From the NCBI RefSeq assembly GCF_003589595.1, contig NW_020654289.1:7928776-7992775 (forward strand): DNA of 64,000 bases, read 5' to 3'. Shown here one piece after another: positions 33,021-44,313 of the stretch. The notes below the pieces were generated by a model. The model did not search any database, was not told the origin of the DNA, and was given only the letters and a program-made list of their open reading frames with translations. The translations under genes were made by a program, and so were the position numbers. Within the stretch, counting starts at the first letter, position 1. Each line of letters begins with the position of its first letter. Source of the stretch: Hyposmocoma kahamanoa. Lineage: Eukaryota > Arthropoda > Insecta > Lepidoptera > Cosmopterigidae.

Positions 33021-33245
33021 AACAGAATGTTTTTTTTTAATGGGACAGTATGGGGAAATCTAAAACCATAGAAAATACAAGGAAACTGTCTTAGGAATAG
33101 TTTATTCATTTTTATGGACCACTCACGCTTAACCAAAAAATTGTCTACGCCAAAATTGTTATCAGAAAAAAAGACTTAACAGTTCCTAAGACAGTTTCCT
33201 TGTATTATCTATCCCCACACAGTCCTGTAAAAAAAACACTCTGTA
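33021..33245. mobile_element. Fold-back MITE J with long inverted repeats
   Basis: Terminal inverted repeats of about 63-77 bp lie at 33021-33097 and 33183-33245. A 24-bp core is perfectly complementary (33074-33097 against 33183-33206; AGGAAACTGTCTTAGGAA within it). The outer ends are ACAGAATGTTTTTTTT and AAAAAAAACACTCTGT. TA dinucleotides flank both ends (33019-33020, 33246-33247). The central spacer of about 85 bp codes for nothing. TA flanks and long TIRs suggest a Tc1/mariner-type MITE. Confidence 0.8.
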
Positions 33246-33475
33246 TACTATACAAATATTAGACAACATATACGTTGCTCTGATCCCAAAGTAAGTAACT
33301 AAAGCATTTGTGTTATGGAAATCGGAAACAACGACGGTACCACAAACACCAAACCCGAGACAATATAGAATAGTTAGTTTTTTTTCATTGACCCGGACAG
33401 GGATCGATCCTGGGACCTCAGAGACAGTGACACCATGAAAACCGAATGAAATGTAAGCCACTCGACCACTTGTAC
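33240..33475 (-). mobile_element. SINE F, tRNA-derived, MITE J at its 3' end
   Basis: On the minus strand: A-box region GTGGTCGAGTGGCTTACA, B-box GGATCGATCCCTGTCC, then an A-run, and the distinctive 3' segment ACTTTGGGATCAGAGCAACG. The fold-back element joins at the TA of GTATA immediately after ATATTTGTATA, so the MITE may have inserted into the SINE tail. A partial head of a similar SINE is at 51243-51300. Confidence 0.65.
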
Positions 33476-33484
33476 TTGGTACTT

Positions 33485-33840
33485 GGTGTAACGGGCTGGT
33501 GTCCGCAACTCGACATCAATATTGAGTATTGAGTATTGGAATGCTTCTCCAGCAATATCAGCCACCTCCTCGGTTTGCCGAGGACTTCGGGGAGCGACCT
33601 TGGCACTCCAAGGTACTTCGCCCTGTAGTTGACCACGCCGGAGCACTGTGGTATATACTCCATGCACGCTCTGCACAGAGGGCTGTCTGTGACACCTACA
33701 TTGAAAAGGTGTTTATTGTGTGGATCACCACTCGACCACTGTCAACATATACGAAGAGGACCCTCGGAAAACGTCCCGGGCCCACAATGGCCAGCGTGGT
33801 GCAGTATGGCCCCGACTCTCAGCAGCGGCACGTACCTATA
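33485..33840. other. GC-richer segment open in several frames
   Basis: Composition shifts to near-balanced GC. The minus strand is open across 33374-33676 and the plus strand across 33529-33963. Small tandem doublets (TACTTGG x2, TTGAGTA x2) occur at 33475-33540. No conserved motif can be read, but the composition is typical of a transposon coding remnant. Confidence 0.35.
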
Positions 33841-35164
33841 ACGGAGTTGACAATAAATAATGAACACGTTGCATTATATCGTTCGCACTCGAATTTTGGA
33901 TTTTGGTCGTTTATCGCTAAAGCCGCTCATTTTGCCCATAATCGCATAACGCTCGCGAAGTAAAATTTATTCATAGAGGGAAACGAGCGAGGGGTAACTG
34001 CTTTTGTTATTGAGTGTTTATTGAACAAATAGCATCACTCATTATTGTCAATTGTGATTACGTAATCTGTTACGTGAATGCCTACGAGCACATGAAGTAT
34101 CGTTCAACATAAACAGTTTATGATTAAGGAAACACCAGAGGATAGTTTTCCTGGCTGTGTTATTTATTTAATAATATTGTTGCTGCCTTACTCGGTCTTG
34201 ACACAGCGCGAATGCGTGAACGAGACACCTCGTTGGGAAACATTACCGCATAATATATATTTGTTTGATGCTTATGCGAATAATAGAGTAGTAGATAAAA
34301 GTAGTAACTGCTAACCACCGAGTATGTAACCAGAAATAGAGACGAAATAAGGGCTATCCATTCCTGGCAGCTCATCAGGCAAATGGGCCTTATATCACTT
34401 TTAAATATCAACTCTCGTTTGCGCTGAAATCACAAATTAGAAATGCGAAATAGTACAGCGCCTACAACTGAACTGACGTCTCCGTATATTCCAAAAATAT
34501 TCTGTATTTTTTGTAATAAAGATAATAATATCTCTAACAAATGGGGGCTGTTCCATTCGGTGGTGTGGGAAAAACAGCAAAACATCTAATTACAAAACAA
34601 ACGGAATCACATTTCATCGGTGATTAAATATTAAATATGTAATTTTTCAATTTTCGTCCATTATAGCAGAGCTCAAGTTAAGCTGGTCGATTTGAAGTGA
34701 AACAATTGACGACACCCGTTAATTATTTCGAATTCGGGCTGGCCAATCGAAGCGCAGTTGTCGCCGTAATGATTTGGCAGAATAGTTTTCAAACAAATTA
34801 AATGGCATTACGTCTCTGTTTCTGGTTATATACTCGATGCTACTAACTGATAATGAAGAGAAAAATACAAGGAAAGCGTAGTCGTGGCAGAAGAAAAACT
34901 TCGTCGTTGAAGAATCAGAGAGACTGATTCCACCTTAGCACACGTTCCCTCTTTCGTGTGGCAGCTTCAAAAATGACTGAATAAATGAATGAATGATGGT
35001 CGCGAACCTTCGTGGAGAAGTGGCTCTCACTCTCACTCATTATTTATCCAAAAGTCATTGTAGTCCGAAATCTAAATAAAAGGTGGTATTTCATCTAACA
35101 AGTCATAGTAGCCTAACGGTTTCGAAACTTCTGAGTTTTTCGGAATTTACGTGCGAAATTTAAT
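33841..35164. other. Unassigned stretch
   Basis: No gene or repeat recognised. The patch 34690-34780 (GCTGGTCGATTTGAAGTGAA, GGCTGGCCAATCGAAGCGCA) looks less random than its surroundings and could be conserved non-coding DNA. Confidence 0.35.
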
Positions 35165-35345
35165 TACAAATTTACCATGAGCTTACCGCCGAAGGAAAAC
35201 ACTGTGGTGAAACCAGCACGTCGAAGAAGGTTTCCTTCTCGAGAAACGTGTTAAGTCCCCAACCCACATTGGGCCAGCGCAGCGGACTATGGCCTAAACC
35301 CTCGCTTGATAGCATACCCGTGCCCGTACCCATAACATTTAAATC
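35165..35345 (+). repeat. Dispersed repeat, probable LINE 3' UTR
   Basis: CATGAGCTTACCGCCGAAGG, then AAGTCCCCAACCCACATTGG and GCCAGCGCAGCGGACTATGG, is shared in part with 48045-48118 (GATGTCCCCAACCCATACTGG, CTAGCATAGCGAACTTTGGC). The block AAAACATCGTGAGGAAACCT at 48828 appears to be the upstream portion of the same family. Confidence 0.55.
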
Positions 35346-35399
35346 GCTAAGTCACCTTGAAATTTAAAGTGGACATAGCCTATATGTCTAATTTCATTA

Positions 35400-35512
35400 G
35401 CAATCTTACCCTTCATAACCGGAACGCTGTAATGCTCGCGTTGCAGCTTGATGGCAGAAATAGGTATTGTGACAATACTTCGGTGGACGAACACTTTCAC
35501 AAGGAGCTATGG
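35400..35512 (-). mobile_element. SINE-like B 5' fragment
   Basis: The plus strand reads CTTACCCTTCATAACCGGAA, CGCTGTAATGCTCGCGTTGC and GGACGAACACTTTCACAAGG, the reverse complement of the B 5' half. It is head-to-head with the copy at 35748. Confidence 0.75.
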
Positions 35513-35747
35513 TGCAATGTGCATGACATTTGTCCCAGTTTTACAAATTAAATATTATTCAACACGTGTATTTTTTGTACAATGCATTTTATCAAGAAAT
35601 TTTAGAACACGACTCTCAATATTCGATTCAAAATAGGGTCTAAATTGCATCGAGTTTGCTGTTGTTGAACGTTAGCTAGTATACAAAAACGATCGCTAAA
35701 CAATCCTGTTGTAGTATTTTTATTGTAAGTTGTAGGATGTAGATGTC

Positions 35748-35935
35748 AGAAGTAGTGGAGCTCCTTATGAAAGAGTTCGTCCTGGGAAGTACTGACACCG
35801 CGCCTATTTGTGCCGCAAGCAATAACGTGAACATTACTACGTTCCGCTTTTGAAAGATAAAGATCATGGTGAAATTACAGGCACATGGGACTTTTCAACT
35901 TATGTCTCAGGGTTCGTCCAGTCACTTCGCGTCAT
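35748..35935 (+). mobile_element. SINE-like B copy, internally deleted
   Basis: Starts AGAAGTAGTGGAGCTCC, passes through GAAAGAGTTCGTCCTGGGAA, AATAACGTGAACATTACTAC and AATTACAGGCACATGGGACT, then jumps from GTCTCAGGG directly to TTCGTCCAGTCACTT. About 120 bp of the 3' half is deleted. Confidence 0.8.
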
Positions 35936-38631
35936 AAAAAAGTCATATGATCTAATTTTGAGATACCTTAACATTGAAAGATTGAAAGGAACCTGTTTAC
36001 TCCGATAATTGGACTAATACTTACTTTTACCGAGTATCATCAAGTTCTACTAACAAGCGCCAATACTTTGACGTATACTCGTGATAATTAACGTACGATA
36101 TAACTATCAGTTCTATAATTTTATCAGGCGCTCATACGTGTATAAAGTGTAGCAATTAAAAACGTTCCATTTTCAGCTCGAGTTTAAAATAATTACCGCA
36201 CGCAGCATTGCAATAGCGTATGTTCGGCAAATCGAAATATTGTGTCTCTGCCGCTGGCGCTACCTTACACCCCTTTTAACTTACACCGTCGTCGATACGT
36301 ATATAATGTGTGGAAATATTTGCAAGAAAATGGATATTCGAATGTAGATTTGCAGATAGGTGAGTTTTTTGTGAGGAAAATCTTACCTCCATCAACAAAA
36401 TGTCTGTATATATATATAATATATGCTGTGTCATCATGATCATATATTCACGTATTATTCCATATTTATAAGTGACAGATTCATTTTACGAAGGTACCGT
36501 AAACTCAAAGACGTAGGTATATCCATTTTCTCACTCACATTTACTGTCCAAGCAAATAAGATATAATTAATTACATTCACTCGTAACTCTTTGCAGCCTC
36601 GTCTGTGTATATTATGTACACATTCCGGCGGAAGTACGCCTTTAGTAAAGCGGAAGTAGAATGAAATTACACACACACCACGACACCACATACCAAGAAA
36701 TTTAATACACCTGACAAAATTTAAGTGCAAAAAGTAACCATTAACATGAACGACTTTTGTTCAGACAAACGTCTACCGACTTTTTACTTTTCACACATTA
36801 TAGTCCAGTAGGGGCAAACGTATTGATTGGAACAGCTGATTGTCTAATTATTAACTTTCAGTCACAAGTTGTTCTCGCTGATACAATTTGAAATTAAGAG
36901 TCCAGTTCAAATTATTTTAAGAACTTGCACCTGAATTGATTCGGCGAAGCTGTTAGAGACATACTTTACAAATATTGTATCATATTTTGCTACATCAAAA
37001 CAAATTAATCCCTCATCGTCAACTCATATACGTCCCCAGTTTACGAGTCTGCTTTATGTTGAAGATTTAGAAAATAATCCACCACAACGACTCAACGCGA
37101 GTTGGAGACACGCTTATTTTCACACTTATTTCAAAAGTTTAGTGATTATTTTCCGATAGTTACGTTGAATTGTTTAATCACGAAGAATATAAAAATAATA
37201 TGTTACGTGGAAATTACGTACACCAAAAGATTTGACTTAGTGTAGAGAAGACTGTGATTCAACTATCGTCATTGCCCAGTTTGGGCTGATTGTCTTCTGT
37301 ACAAGCCATGCTTCGGGGTGAGGGTGACCTAAATCGGGATATTAGTATATGGCGTATTGGCGGGAATAATCAGTTGCAATAAATATCCCGTGTAAAGCTA
37401 ATCGCATGGGGATTATCCGCACCCTCAGAATCTGTCTGCTTAATGGCCCTAATCCAAGGACCTCGTTAAACTACGGAGTGTCGTTTGAAGCCTTATTATA
37501 ATTAAGCGACAGGCAAATTGAAAGGTCTGTTTTTGATGTTTGAATAACGATCTCAAAGAGGTTTTCCATTCTGTATTTTGGAATAAACTTCTAGTACGGG
37601 AACCAAATTAAAAACAAATACAGACAAATAATATATACTATTTGCTGTGTAAATAAAATCTATTTAGACTTGGCTAAGGCAAATTGTCTGTGTCGCAATA
37701 AAATGTCACGAAATCAAAACATAAAGGATCCAGTAAAGTAAGCTATAATTCGGTCCAATACAGAGTTTACATTTGGACATGAACCGTGCAGTAAATCAAG
37801 TGATATAAGGCAGGGCTCCCGGTCGTTGACGCCCGTCAATACAATTTTATGGAGCGCCGCCGTTTGAACGAATATTGCTAATGTTTACTTGTTCAATTTT
37901 TGTTAGCGATTGCAGATGCTTGTACTTTACGACATGGGACACAAAAAAGTCTTTAAACATTCCATGAGACGACACTCGTAAATACAGCTGCTTAAACCTC
38001 AAAAAAACATCTACCACTAACATCCTTATTATTCTTATTTAAGCTAGCTCTTGTCAGTGAACTAATGACACAACATTAACTTTGTCCTTGTCTGATCTAA
38101 ATAACTTCGTTTCACTATTCCTCTGCCTCGTTTTCCTTGAATCATCCTTCTATGATGCTCCTAAAAAAACTGTGCTGACGTATCATATGCTCAAACATCT
38201 TTTCAAACAAGCGTACTTGGTCGTGGCTATATAAAAAGGCATCGCATTTTTAGCCAATAAAAGATCTTGTGGATGATTTTCTTTTGGTGCCGCGTTTATG
38301 CTATTTATACCGTTTATGCTGCTTATGAGTTAAATGGTCGAGTCAGGGGTATTATAAGTAACGAGACTGTCAACTGCGATTTCTTCTCATCTCTCTGTTG
38401 GCATGGTCAATTCAAAGTCTTCGAAACGCGTTTAAAGGCCGACAAGCCTTTCGGAGCTGGCTATTTCCGTCGGCAGAAACTTGCCTACGCAAACGTAAAA
38501 AATTACAGTAATATCTAAAATGATGAAATAAAACTCGAATTTAAATCTAGACAATGGTGTTGTATGAAACTAGATATCGTTTGCTTTCATCAAGCAGGCA
38601 AGACTATAGCACCTAATCTGTGTGTTAATCT
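35936..38631. other. 2.7-kb stretch, no element recognised
   Basis: None of the window's repeat families is present and no convincing coding region is seen. Patches at 37255-37470 and 37800-37870 (GGCAGGGCTCCCGGTCGTTG, GGAGCGCCGCCGTTTGAACG) stand out by composition and may be conserved non-coding DNA. Confidence 0.4.
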
Positions 38632-38962
38632 CTACAAGGACAAAGCAATCGCGATCACGTCTTGTATCTCGACCCATATCCCAAAACCAAACATTCTCCC
38701 ATATTGACCGTACTTGACTCCACCAAACACGAACCTTCCACTATTCGATCGAAACCAGTTTCCAAGATCTCTCATCTTACACTGTTGACCCTCTGTACTG
38801 TTGGAATGGCGGCTGAAGGACGGATAGGTCGTAGGCCGGGATAAGTTGGTGATGTTTAGTTCAAATGAAACTATGGATTTCCCTTTCTCAATAATTCCAA
38901 CAAAAGGAATACTTGTACAAGCGATGTACACCCTTGTCATATCCCTAGCGTAAACGTGTGAA
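38632..38962 (-). CDS. Hypothetical ORF, possible terminal exon
   Basis: The minus strand is open from about 39045 to a TAG at 38632-38634. A plausible splice acceptor (TTTATATTACTTACAG, ending at about 38963) would start an exon encoding about 109 residues. The first ATG is a little inside (about 38937). The peptide has N-I-T, an N-S-T and a Gly/Phe-rich stretch (GGVKYGQYGRMFGFG) before the stop. If translation instead starts further upstream, the segment LTQILFILLTVCSHVYA would act as a signal peptide. I recognise no family. It may be a host exon or transposon-derived; the acceptor and absence of internal stops are the only support. Confidence 0.25.
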
Positions 38963-39045
38963 CAAACTGTAAGTAATATAAACAAGATTTGTGTAAGTGG
39001 AAACTGGAAAAGCGTTTCAAAGACGTCGAAACAATTTGAAAACAA

Positions 39046-39924
39046 GTCGTTTCATTGTATTTTACAAATTAATGCAATGAATTCAGTACGTGATGAATGT
39101 ACATACGTATATGTCATGAATATCGCTTGTTTACGTTGAAATGAATGTATGTGGAAGTAATTTACAAAAGACCCAGAAACGTTACTGTTTTTCTTCGTGT
39201 CATTATAAACGCTTCAAAATCCTACGTTACATTGAATACTTATAAGACTCTTGTGGAAATATTAGCGACTGTAGATTGCTGATGTGCTGTGGACTGTTTT
39301 ATTATTACATACATTTAAGCGTGAAACACACAGCGGGTACGTGTAGAGTGAGGGTCGGGTGAGCCCGTCTTGCGCTCGCACTCGGTGTGTTATCGTCCAT
39401 ATAAGTACACGGAATTAGACTCGTCGTGATCCGCACCCGCTCTCTGTGTTTCTCGCTTTATTGCTCGCATGTGCCGCAGTTATGGCGACAACTATGGGAC
39501 GTTGAACGGGTTGATCATTTGGTAGCGGTACGGTGCAGACTACTCAATGTCACTCCTCTGGGTTGGTTATATAATATATAATAAATTCTTTTGCAACAGA
39601 CGTCGTCATGTTGCCGAGCAGTTGTGGAATAGTACTCCGTAGTTGTCCGGTAAAAATCATTTGTACCCTTTGTCGTCCTGATTAGATTTGTTTGTTTTTC
39701 CTTGAGGTGTTCGTGTGGTGTAACCGGTGTAACTGTATACGAGTACTGTATATTATATATATTTTTATTATATATAACTAGAACTATACTGGATTCTGTA
39801 ATAAATTTATGAATGTACCAAAATTAAATATAAACCACCTCACTTTTTGTTCTACCAATCATAACTTATAAGCTTATGTAATATACTTAGTTATTGTAAT
39901 AGACTAAGTTCTTGTTATTTTTAG
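39046..39924. other. Unassigned stretch
   Basis: No feature recognised. A GC-richer patch at 39340-39490 (GAGGGTCGGGTGAGCCCGTC, GTCGTGATCCGCACCCGCTC) is unique in the window. Confidence 0.35.
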
Positions 39925-40048
39925 GCAACACACTTGACAAACGTGAGATCTAGCTACCCATAGTACAGGGGATCCTAGTTTGGGAGCTAGACACATCTCT
40001 ATACCTATTTTTGTGTGTTTGCAATAAAGATATTATTATTATTATATT
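39925..40048 (+). mobile_element. SINE G 3' fragment
   Basis: CCCATAGTACAGGGGATCCT, AGTTTGGGAGCTAGACA and a final ATTATTATTATTAT tail match the 3' half of SINE G copy 1 (1450-1523). The tRNA-like head is missing. Confidence 0.6.
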
Positions 40049-40209
40049 TTATCACTCGTATACAGTAAATAAATAGTTAGATTAACGATGTTTGTTTTGT
40101 TGTAGACCTTTTGTTCAAAATCATGTTCCGACATTATCCGACAGAGAACACAGGCGGAGACTGAAAACAGCACTATGCCGTAGGCTTCGTCCTTTTCATC
40201 GACGTATTT

Positions 40210-40363
40210 GACTGCCAAAGTTATCATGCTGGAATGCCACGCAGCGGTCCCGGGTTCGTTTCCCGGACCGGGAGAAATATTTGTATGGTCTACATTTATT
40301 TCTCTCGTGAGTTTGGGTTTCATTTGTGGTTGTCTATGAGTGTGCGGATTATTAATTATATTA
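40210..40363 (+). mobile_element. SINE A copy 5, 3'-truncated
   Basis: The head is degraded (GACTGCCAAAGTTATCATGC), the B-box is CCGGGTTCGTTTCCCGG with an A-to-T change, and the body is intact to GTGGTTGTCTATGAGTGTG. The CCCTAGTGCGGGG block is deleted. Confidence 0.82.
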
Positions 40364-40997
40364 GTACGTGTATCATGTCATTTTCTGTATGTGTAATATG
40401 TGTTTGATGAATAAAGTCCTGTTTAATTTAATTTAATACCCATAACACAATAACATCTTACACGAAAGCTAGAGAATCCAACAATGCAATTGAATCGATG
40501 TAACAAGCTGTAGTATCAGGCAGTATTTGAGAAGTGGTCAGCAATAATTCCGGCACAGCCAGCCGCACATAAATTCATAAGTGAATACATTCGCCGAATA
40601 ACTTATCGCGTCCCGTGCACCTTAATGAAATACTCAAAACGTGTGCCAAGGCTTCGGTTTTACAGAATGTTTCCATGTTAATGGTTTCAAATATGCTAAA
40701 AAAGCTTTTTGGTTTTTAAGTTAAATAAGTATCCAATGTGTTGCGCCAAAGCGTATTAAGAGGCTATACAACCTCAAATAATAATAACGCACACACTCAA
40801 CATAACCTTACTTATTGAATACAGCGGTTTTCTTGTAAACTTTCAAGGTTAGTTTGTGTTTTTTTCTCTCGTGAAAATTTTTGGGAATCGTGTTTTCACA
40901 TCGTATAGTGGATATCCTCAATTTTACTATATAGTTTTTCCAAAATGATTGAGTGAACATTGTCACTGTTGTGCGGAATCAACCAAAGCCATTTGAT
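40364..40997. other. Mostly unassigned; SINE A 3' tip at 40783-40807
   Basis: The only feature is a 25-bp reverse SINE A tail, ATAATAACGCACACACTCAA at 40784-40803. Otherwise no signal. Confidence 0.45.
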
Positions 40998-41213
40998 GAC
41001 TGCCTCCGTGGCCGAACGGCTACCATGCCGAACTGCCACGCAGAGGTCCCGGGTTCGATTCCCGGCAGGGAGATATATTTGTATGGCCTACATTTATATC
41101 TCGTGAATTTGGGTGTAATTTCTGATTGTCTATTTATGTGTCCTTGGCACCAGGGACACAGGGTTCCCCTAGTGCGCGGCTATGAGTGTGTGCTTTATTA
41201 TTATTATTATTTC
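40998..41213 (+). mobile_element. SINE A copy 6
   Basis: A-box GTGGCCGAACGGCTACC, B-box CCCGGGTTCGATTCCCGG, body TTTGTATGGCCTACATTTAT, 3' block GGGTTCCCCTAGTGCGCGGC, and a (ATT)n tail at about 41195-41211. The body lacks a few bases in the TCTCTCGTGAGTTTGGG block. Confidence 0.9.
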
Positions 41214-41639
41214 TTATTAATATGTAACACAAGTAGTCAGTTTTTGCCTTGAAATATTACTCAAATATTGACCACGTGTTAAAATTGTTTTCTGAACTTT
41301 ATCAAATATGCATATCAATATTATAGATGGCATTGTGTGTTATAAACTAATTTATAAATTAACGCTCATACGGGTAGATGGCGTTAATCGCAAACAAAAT
41401 AAAATAGCCGGCAGTAGTCATAAAAATATGTGAAATAAGCGCCATCTAGCTGATTTGTTTGTTATCACTAGAAATTAGAGTAGCTTTGACAAATTGCAGG
41501 TCGTCAATGTAAAACAAATAGTTACAAAAATAGGTATTTGGTACTCGTCGCGACATCTGGTGTACCAAGAAGTACTAAATACCCGACTGCGCCGTCTTGT
41601 ATCGCGATTAGCATTCCTCTAATTTCTCCATGAATAAAA
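41214..41639. other. Unassigned stretch
   Basis: Contains short segments (GATGGCGTTAATCG, GCGCCATCTAGC, CGACATCTGGTG) of the kind often seen at ends of lepidopteran non-autonomous elements, but I cannot define an element. Confidence 0.35.
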
Positions 41640-41705
41640 AAACAAAGTTTCGGGTCCTTTACAGGTTCCACGGTCACGGCTGACCATGGTCAGTGCGGTT
41701 TATTC
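41640..41705 (-). repeat. Repeat E fragment
   Basis: GGGTCCTTTACAGGTTCCAC and GGTCACGGCTGACCATGGTC match 55670-55715 and the reverse of 3225-3260. Confidence 0.55.
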
Positions 41706-42054
41706 GCGAAAAAAGTAGTATTATCTTCTAAATCTATGTATTTGCAACTTACAGATACTATCCTAAAGAATGCTAAATTTACATAAAAATAATTGAAAAT
41801 CAATTCAATAAAAAGTTAAATACAATGAATAGCGACATCTCTAGCCGGAGTTGGTAGCTGTAAAGGTATCTAACTGGGTGACAAAATATCATAAATTTCT
41901 CATAGATGACGCTGCGACTAAAAAGTCGTTAAAAACCAAATACAAAGATATGACGCAAGCAGACAGAAAAATTCGTGAGGTCCGCTGGCTCGTTCCGTTC
42001 CATAATTGGTATAGCGTCTTACAAGGTATACTAGAAGACGTGCGTCGTTTCGAA

Positions 42055-42120
42055 TCCGGCCGGATCAAAGGATTTTTTTCTGAGTGTTCGATATTTGTAT
42101 TAATGCTAGAATTACATTAT
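42055..42120 (+). mobile_element. SINE C 3' fragment
   Basis: TTTTTTTCTGAGTGTTCGAT and ATTTGTATTAATGC is the plus-orientation SINE C tail. The upstream open frame (41851-42129) has no recognised domain. Confidence 0.6.
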
Positions 42121-42411
42121 TTTAATTAAATTACATTAATGGTAGATTTGTTAAGACTAAGGAACGTTATAGGAAAATCTTTTACAAGTGTCATTATAAA
42201 GGCAAAATTCGCCGGAAAATGTCCTAACACTGCAAACTATCTAAAATAATACAGAATATGGAGTTTCCAAAATATTTTCCAATTATATCTTTTTTGCAAG
42301 AATACCTGAGATAATTCAGAAAATCTTTAATACACAACCTGAATGTTAACAACACATGACTTTCAAAGTCCAAAGTTTCCTTCTGGTTATAAAATATTCC
42401 GCGTATTTTTA

Positions 42412-42547
42412 ACTGCTTCCGTGACCGAACACTTACCATACTGGACTGCCCTACAGAGGTCCTGGATTCGATTCCGGGCCGGGAAAAATATTTGTATGGC
42501 CTACATCTATTACTCTGCGGAGTTTGAATGTAATTTGTGGTTGTCTA
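42412..42547 (+). mobile_element. SINE A copy 7, 3'-truncated
   Basis: Head GCTTCCGTGACCGAACACTT, B-box TGGATTCGATTCCGGG, body TTTGTATGGCCTACATCTAT through GTAATTTGTGGTTGTCTA, then switches to unrelated sequence. A LINE C-terminus follows within 30 bp. Confidence 0.85.
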
Positions 42548-42564
42548 CGGCACTGGTCGTACTG

Positions 42565-42725
42565 GTCATCGCTGAGTGGGCCGTCCGGGATATCGTTTGA
42601 TGGATGGAGTCGACAAAGACCTGAAGGAGCTGAATGTGTTCAAAAGGTCTCAATTGGCACTAACAAAAGTACCGAAATAGCGTATTTTGGTGTCAGAAAC
42701 CAAGATTCACTTCGCTGAACCATTG
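42565..42725 (+). mobile_element. LINE C-terminal fragment
   Basis: Nearly collinear with 24870-25030: GTGGGCCGTCCGGGAT, GGATGGAGTCGACAAAGACC, TGAAGGAGCTGAATGTG, then TTGGTGTCAGAAACCAA. One frame reads D-G-V-D-K-D-L-K-E-L-N-V. It is the same RTE-like family. Confidence 0.7.
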
Positions 42726-42781
42726 AAGTAAGTATTTTAATAGAAATCAGATTTTTTTACGATACCAAGCGATTGGATGAA

Positions 42782-43052
42782 CAAGTCATGTCTGGTAGCA
42801 AGCAATATGCCTATCCATAGCAGTTGCAGTGCCACTCCGAGCTTTAAAACGCAGAGACCTGAGGAACACTGCCACTGAACCCATTACCCTGACACATAAA
42901 TTGACAAGTCCCATGTGCCTGTAATTTCACTAGTGCCCTTGCCCTTCAAAACAAGAACGCAGTAATGCTCACATTAATGCTTAACGGCAGCAATAGGTAA
43001 GGTGGCAGTAATTCCCTGGACGAACTCTTTCACAGTAGCTCTACTGCAGCCA
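42782..43052 (-). mobile_element. SINE-like B copy, nearly complete
   Basis: Plus-strand reading: GCAGTTGCAGTGCCACTC, GACACATAAATTGACAAGTC, CAAGAACGCAGTAATGCTCA, GGACGAACTCTTTCACAGTA and AGCTCTACTGC at the 5' end. The 3' TACCACCAGG block is lost, replaced by AAGCAATATGCC. Confidence 0.85.
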
Positions 43053-43370
43053 AATCTATTTTGTGTTAGATTGGCGAGAGTAGCGCTAAATCGTAACGGA
43101 TGTCACAAATATACCCGTAAGAGCCTATGCACACAGCGTACTTTATACGCGCCGACGACGTTTTTACACGTTAGTTTTTTTTTAAATAAAGCAATTACAT
43201 GAAATTCTAAGTGTAAACTCCAGTGGAGTATATAAGCTTCTTGCTTGCAACGCAATGTTTGCGCACGTTTTTAATCGATACTCTACAGCGGGTCTGTGGC
43301 GCATACACGCGCAGATGACACGCATTTAAGGCACCGTAAACGCGCGTTCATGAAACGCGCGTCGACTCTA

Positions 43371-43547
43371 AGGGTCGTATTCCAAAACTCCACTCAATGC
43401 TCAAGTCAGGATTTGAGCAGACTTGAGTATGATTTCAAGCACTGGAAATACGACCCTAACGGCAAGGACTTGAGTATGATTTGCAGTGCTCACTGCAATA
43501 CTCAAGTCTTGACTTGAGTATTGAGTAGAGTTCTGGAATACGACCCT
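43371..43547. mobile_element. Palindromic MITE I
   Basis: Inverted termini AGGGTCGTATTCCAAAACTC (43371) and GAGTTCTGGAATACGACCCT-like (ending 43547) pair over roughly 40 bp, including ACTCAATGCTCAAGTC against GACTTGAGTATTGAGT. The interior contains further copies of CTTGAGTATGATTT and AAATACGACCCTAACGGC. The whole 177 bp could fold into a nearly complete hairpin. No coding content. Superfamily not assigned; I cannot fix the target duplication. Confidence 0.75.
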
Positions 43548-44057
43548 CAGTGTGTGAAATTAAGCGTTGGATGATTATAGTATAAATAAACGCTAAAAGA
43601 TTGAAACTTTTCTCAAATGTTGAAGAATATTCGTAAAACTAGACAACCGATGCTTGATATTTTTTCGCGAAAATGTAACAGATAAAACCTGCCTACATAT
43701 TAAAGACATTTATCATTGTTGAAGATCCTGCGACAAGAAGGATTTCGACGAAGTTTTCTCGCATTATGTTTGAATGTATACACGAGTACCGTCACACTGA
43801 GATTTTGAAGAAAAAACACGCAAATGTAATTTTATTTTTCAACGTAAAAAGCGTTATGAATAACAAAGTTATTTTATAACCGACTGCCTCGGAAAGAGGG
43901 TCATATTTTTGAAGTTTATGTATGGTATATTTGTTTCTATCGCTCATTCTGTGGCCTGAGCAGCTAGATAGATTTTGGTCTAATTTTAATATCAAGTGTG
44001 TCCTATGTAATAGATACATTTTATAGTAAAAAAAATCAACATGGTGGCCACTGAAAA
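43548..44057. other. Unassigned stretch
   Basis: A fragment AACCGACTGCCTCGGAAAGA near 43880 recalls repeat D weakly. Nothing else is seen. Confidence 0.35.
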
Positions 44058-44313
44058 CAGTTCGTCCGGGAACATACTGCCACCTTACATATTTCTGCCA
44101 AGCAATAATGTGAGCATTACAGCATTTCGGTTTTGAAGGGTGCTGGTGAAATTAAGGGCACATGGGAGTTTTCAATTTATGTCTCAGGGCGCAGTAGCAA
44201 AGTTCCTCAGATCTCTGTGATTTAAAACTCTGAGTGGCACCGCAACTGTCATGAACTGGTGAGTCGCTTACCACCAGGAGCACGACATTTTCGTCCCGCC
44301 ATTTGGTATCATA
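44058..44313 (+). mobile_element. SINE-like B copy
   Basis: From GTTCGTCCGGGAACATACTG through CAATAATGTGAGCATTACAG, GGTGCTGGTGAAATTAAGGG, GAGTGGCACCGCAACTGTCA and CGCTTACCACCAGGAGCACG to TCGTCCCGCCATTTGGTATC. The family 5' tip is missing. Confidence 0.85.
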
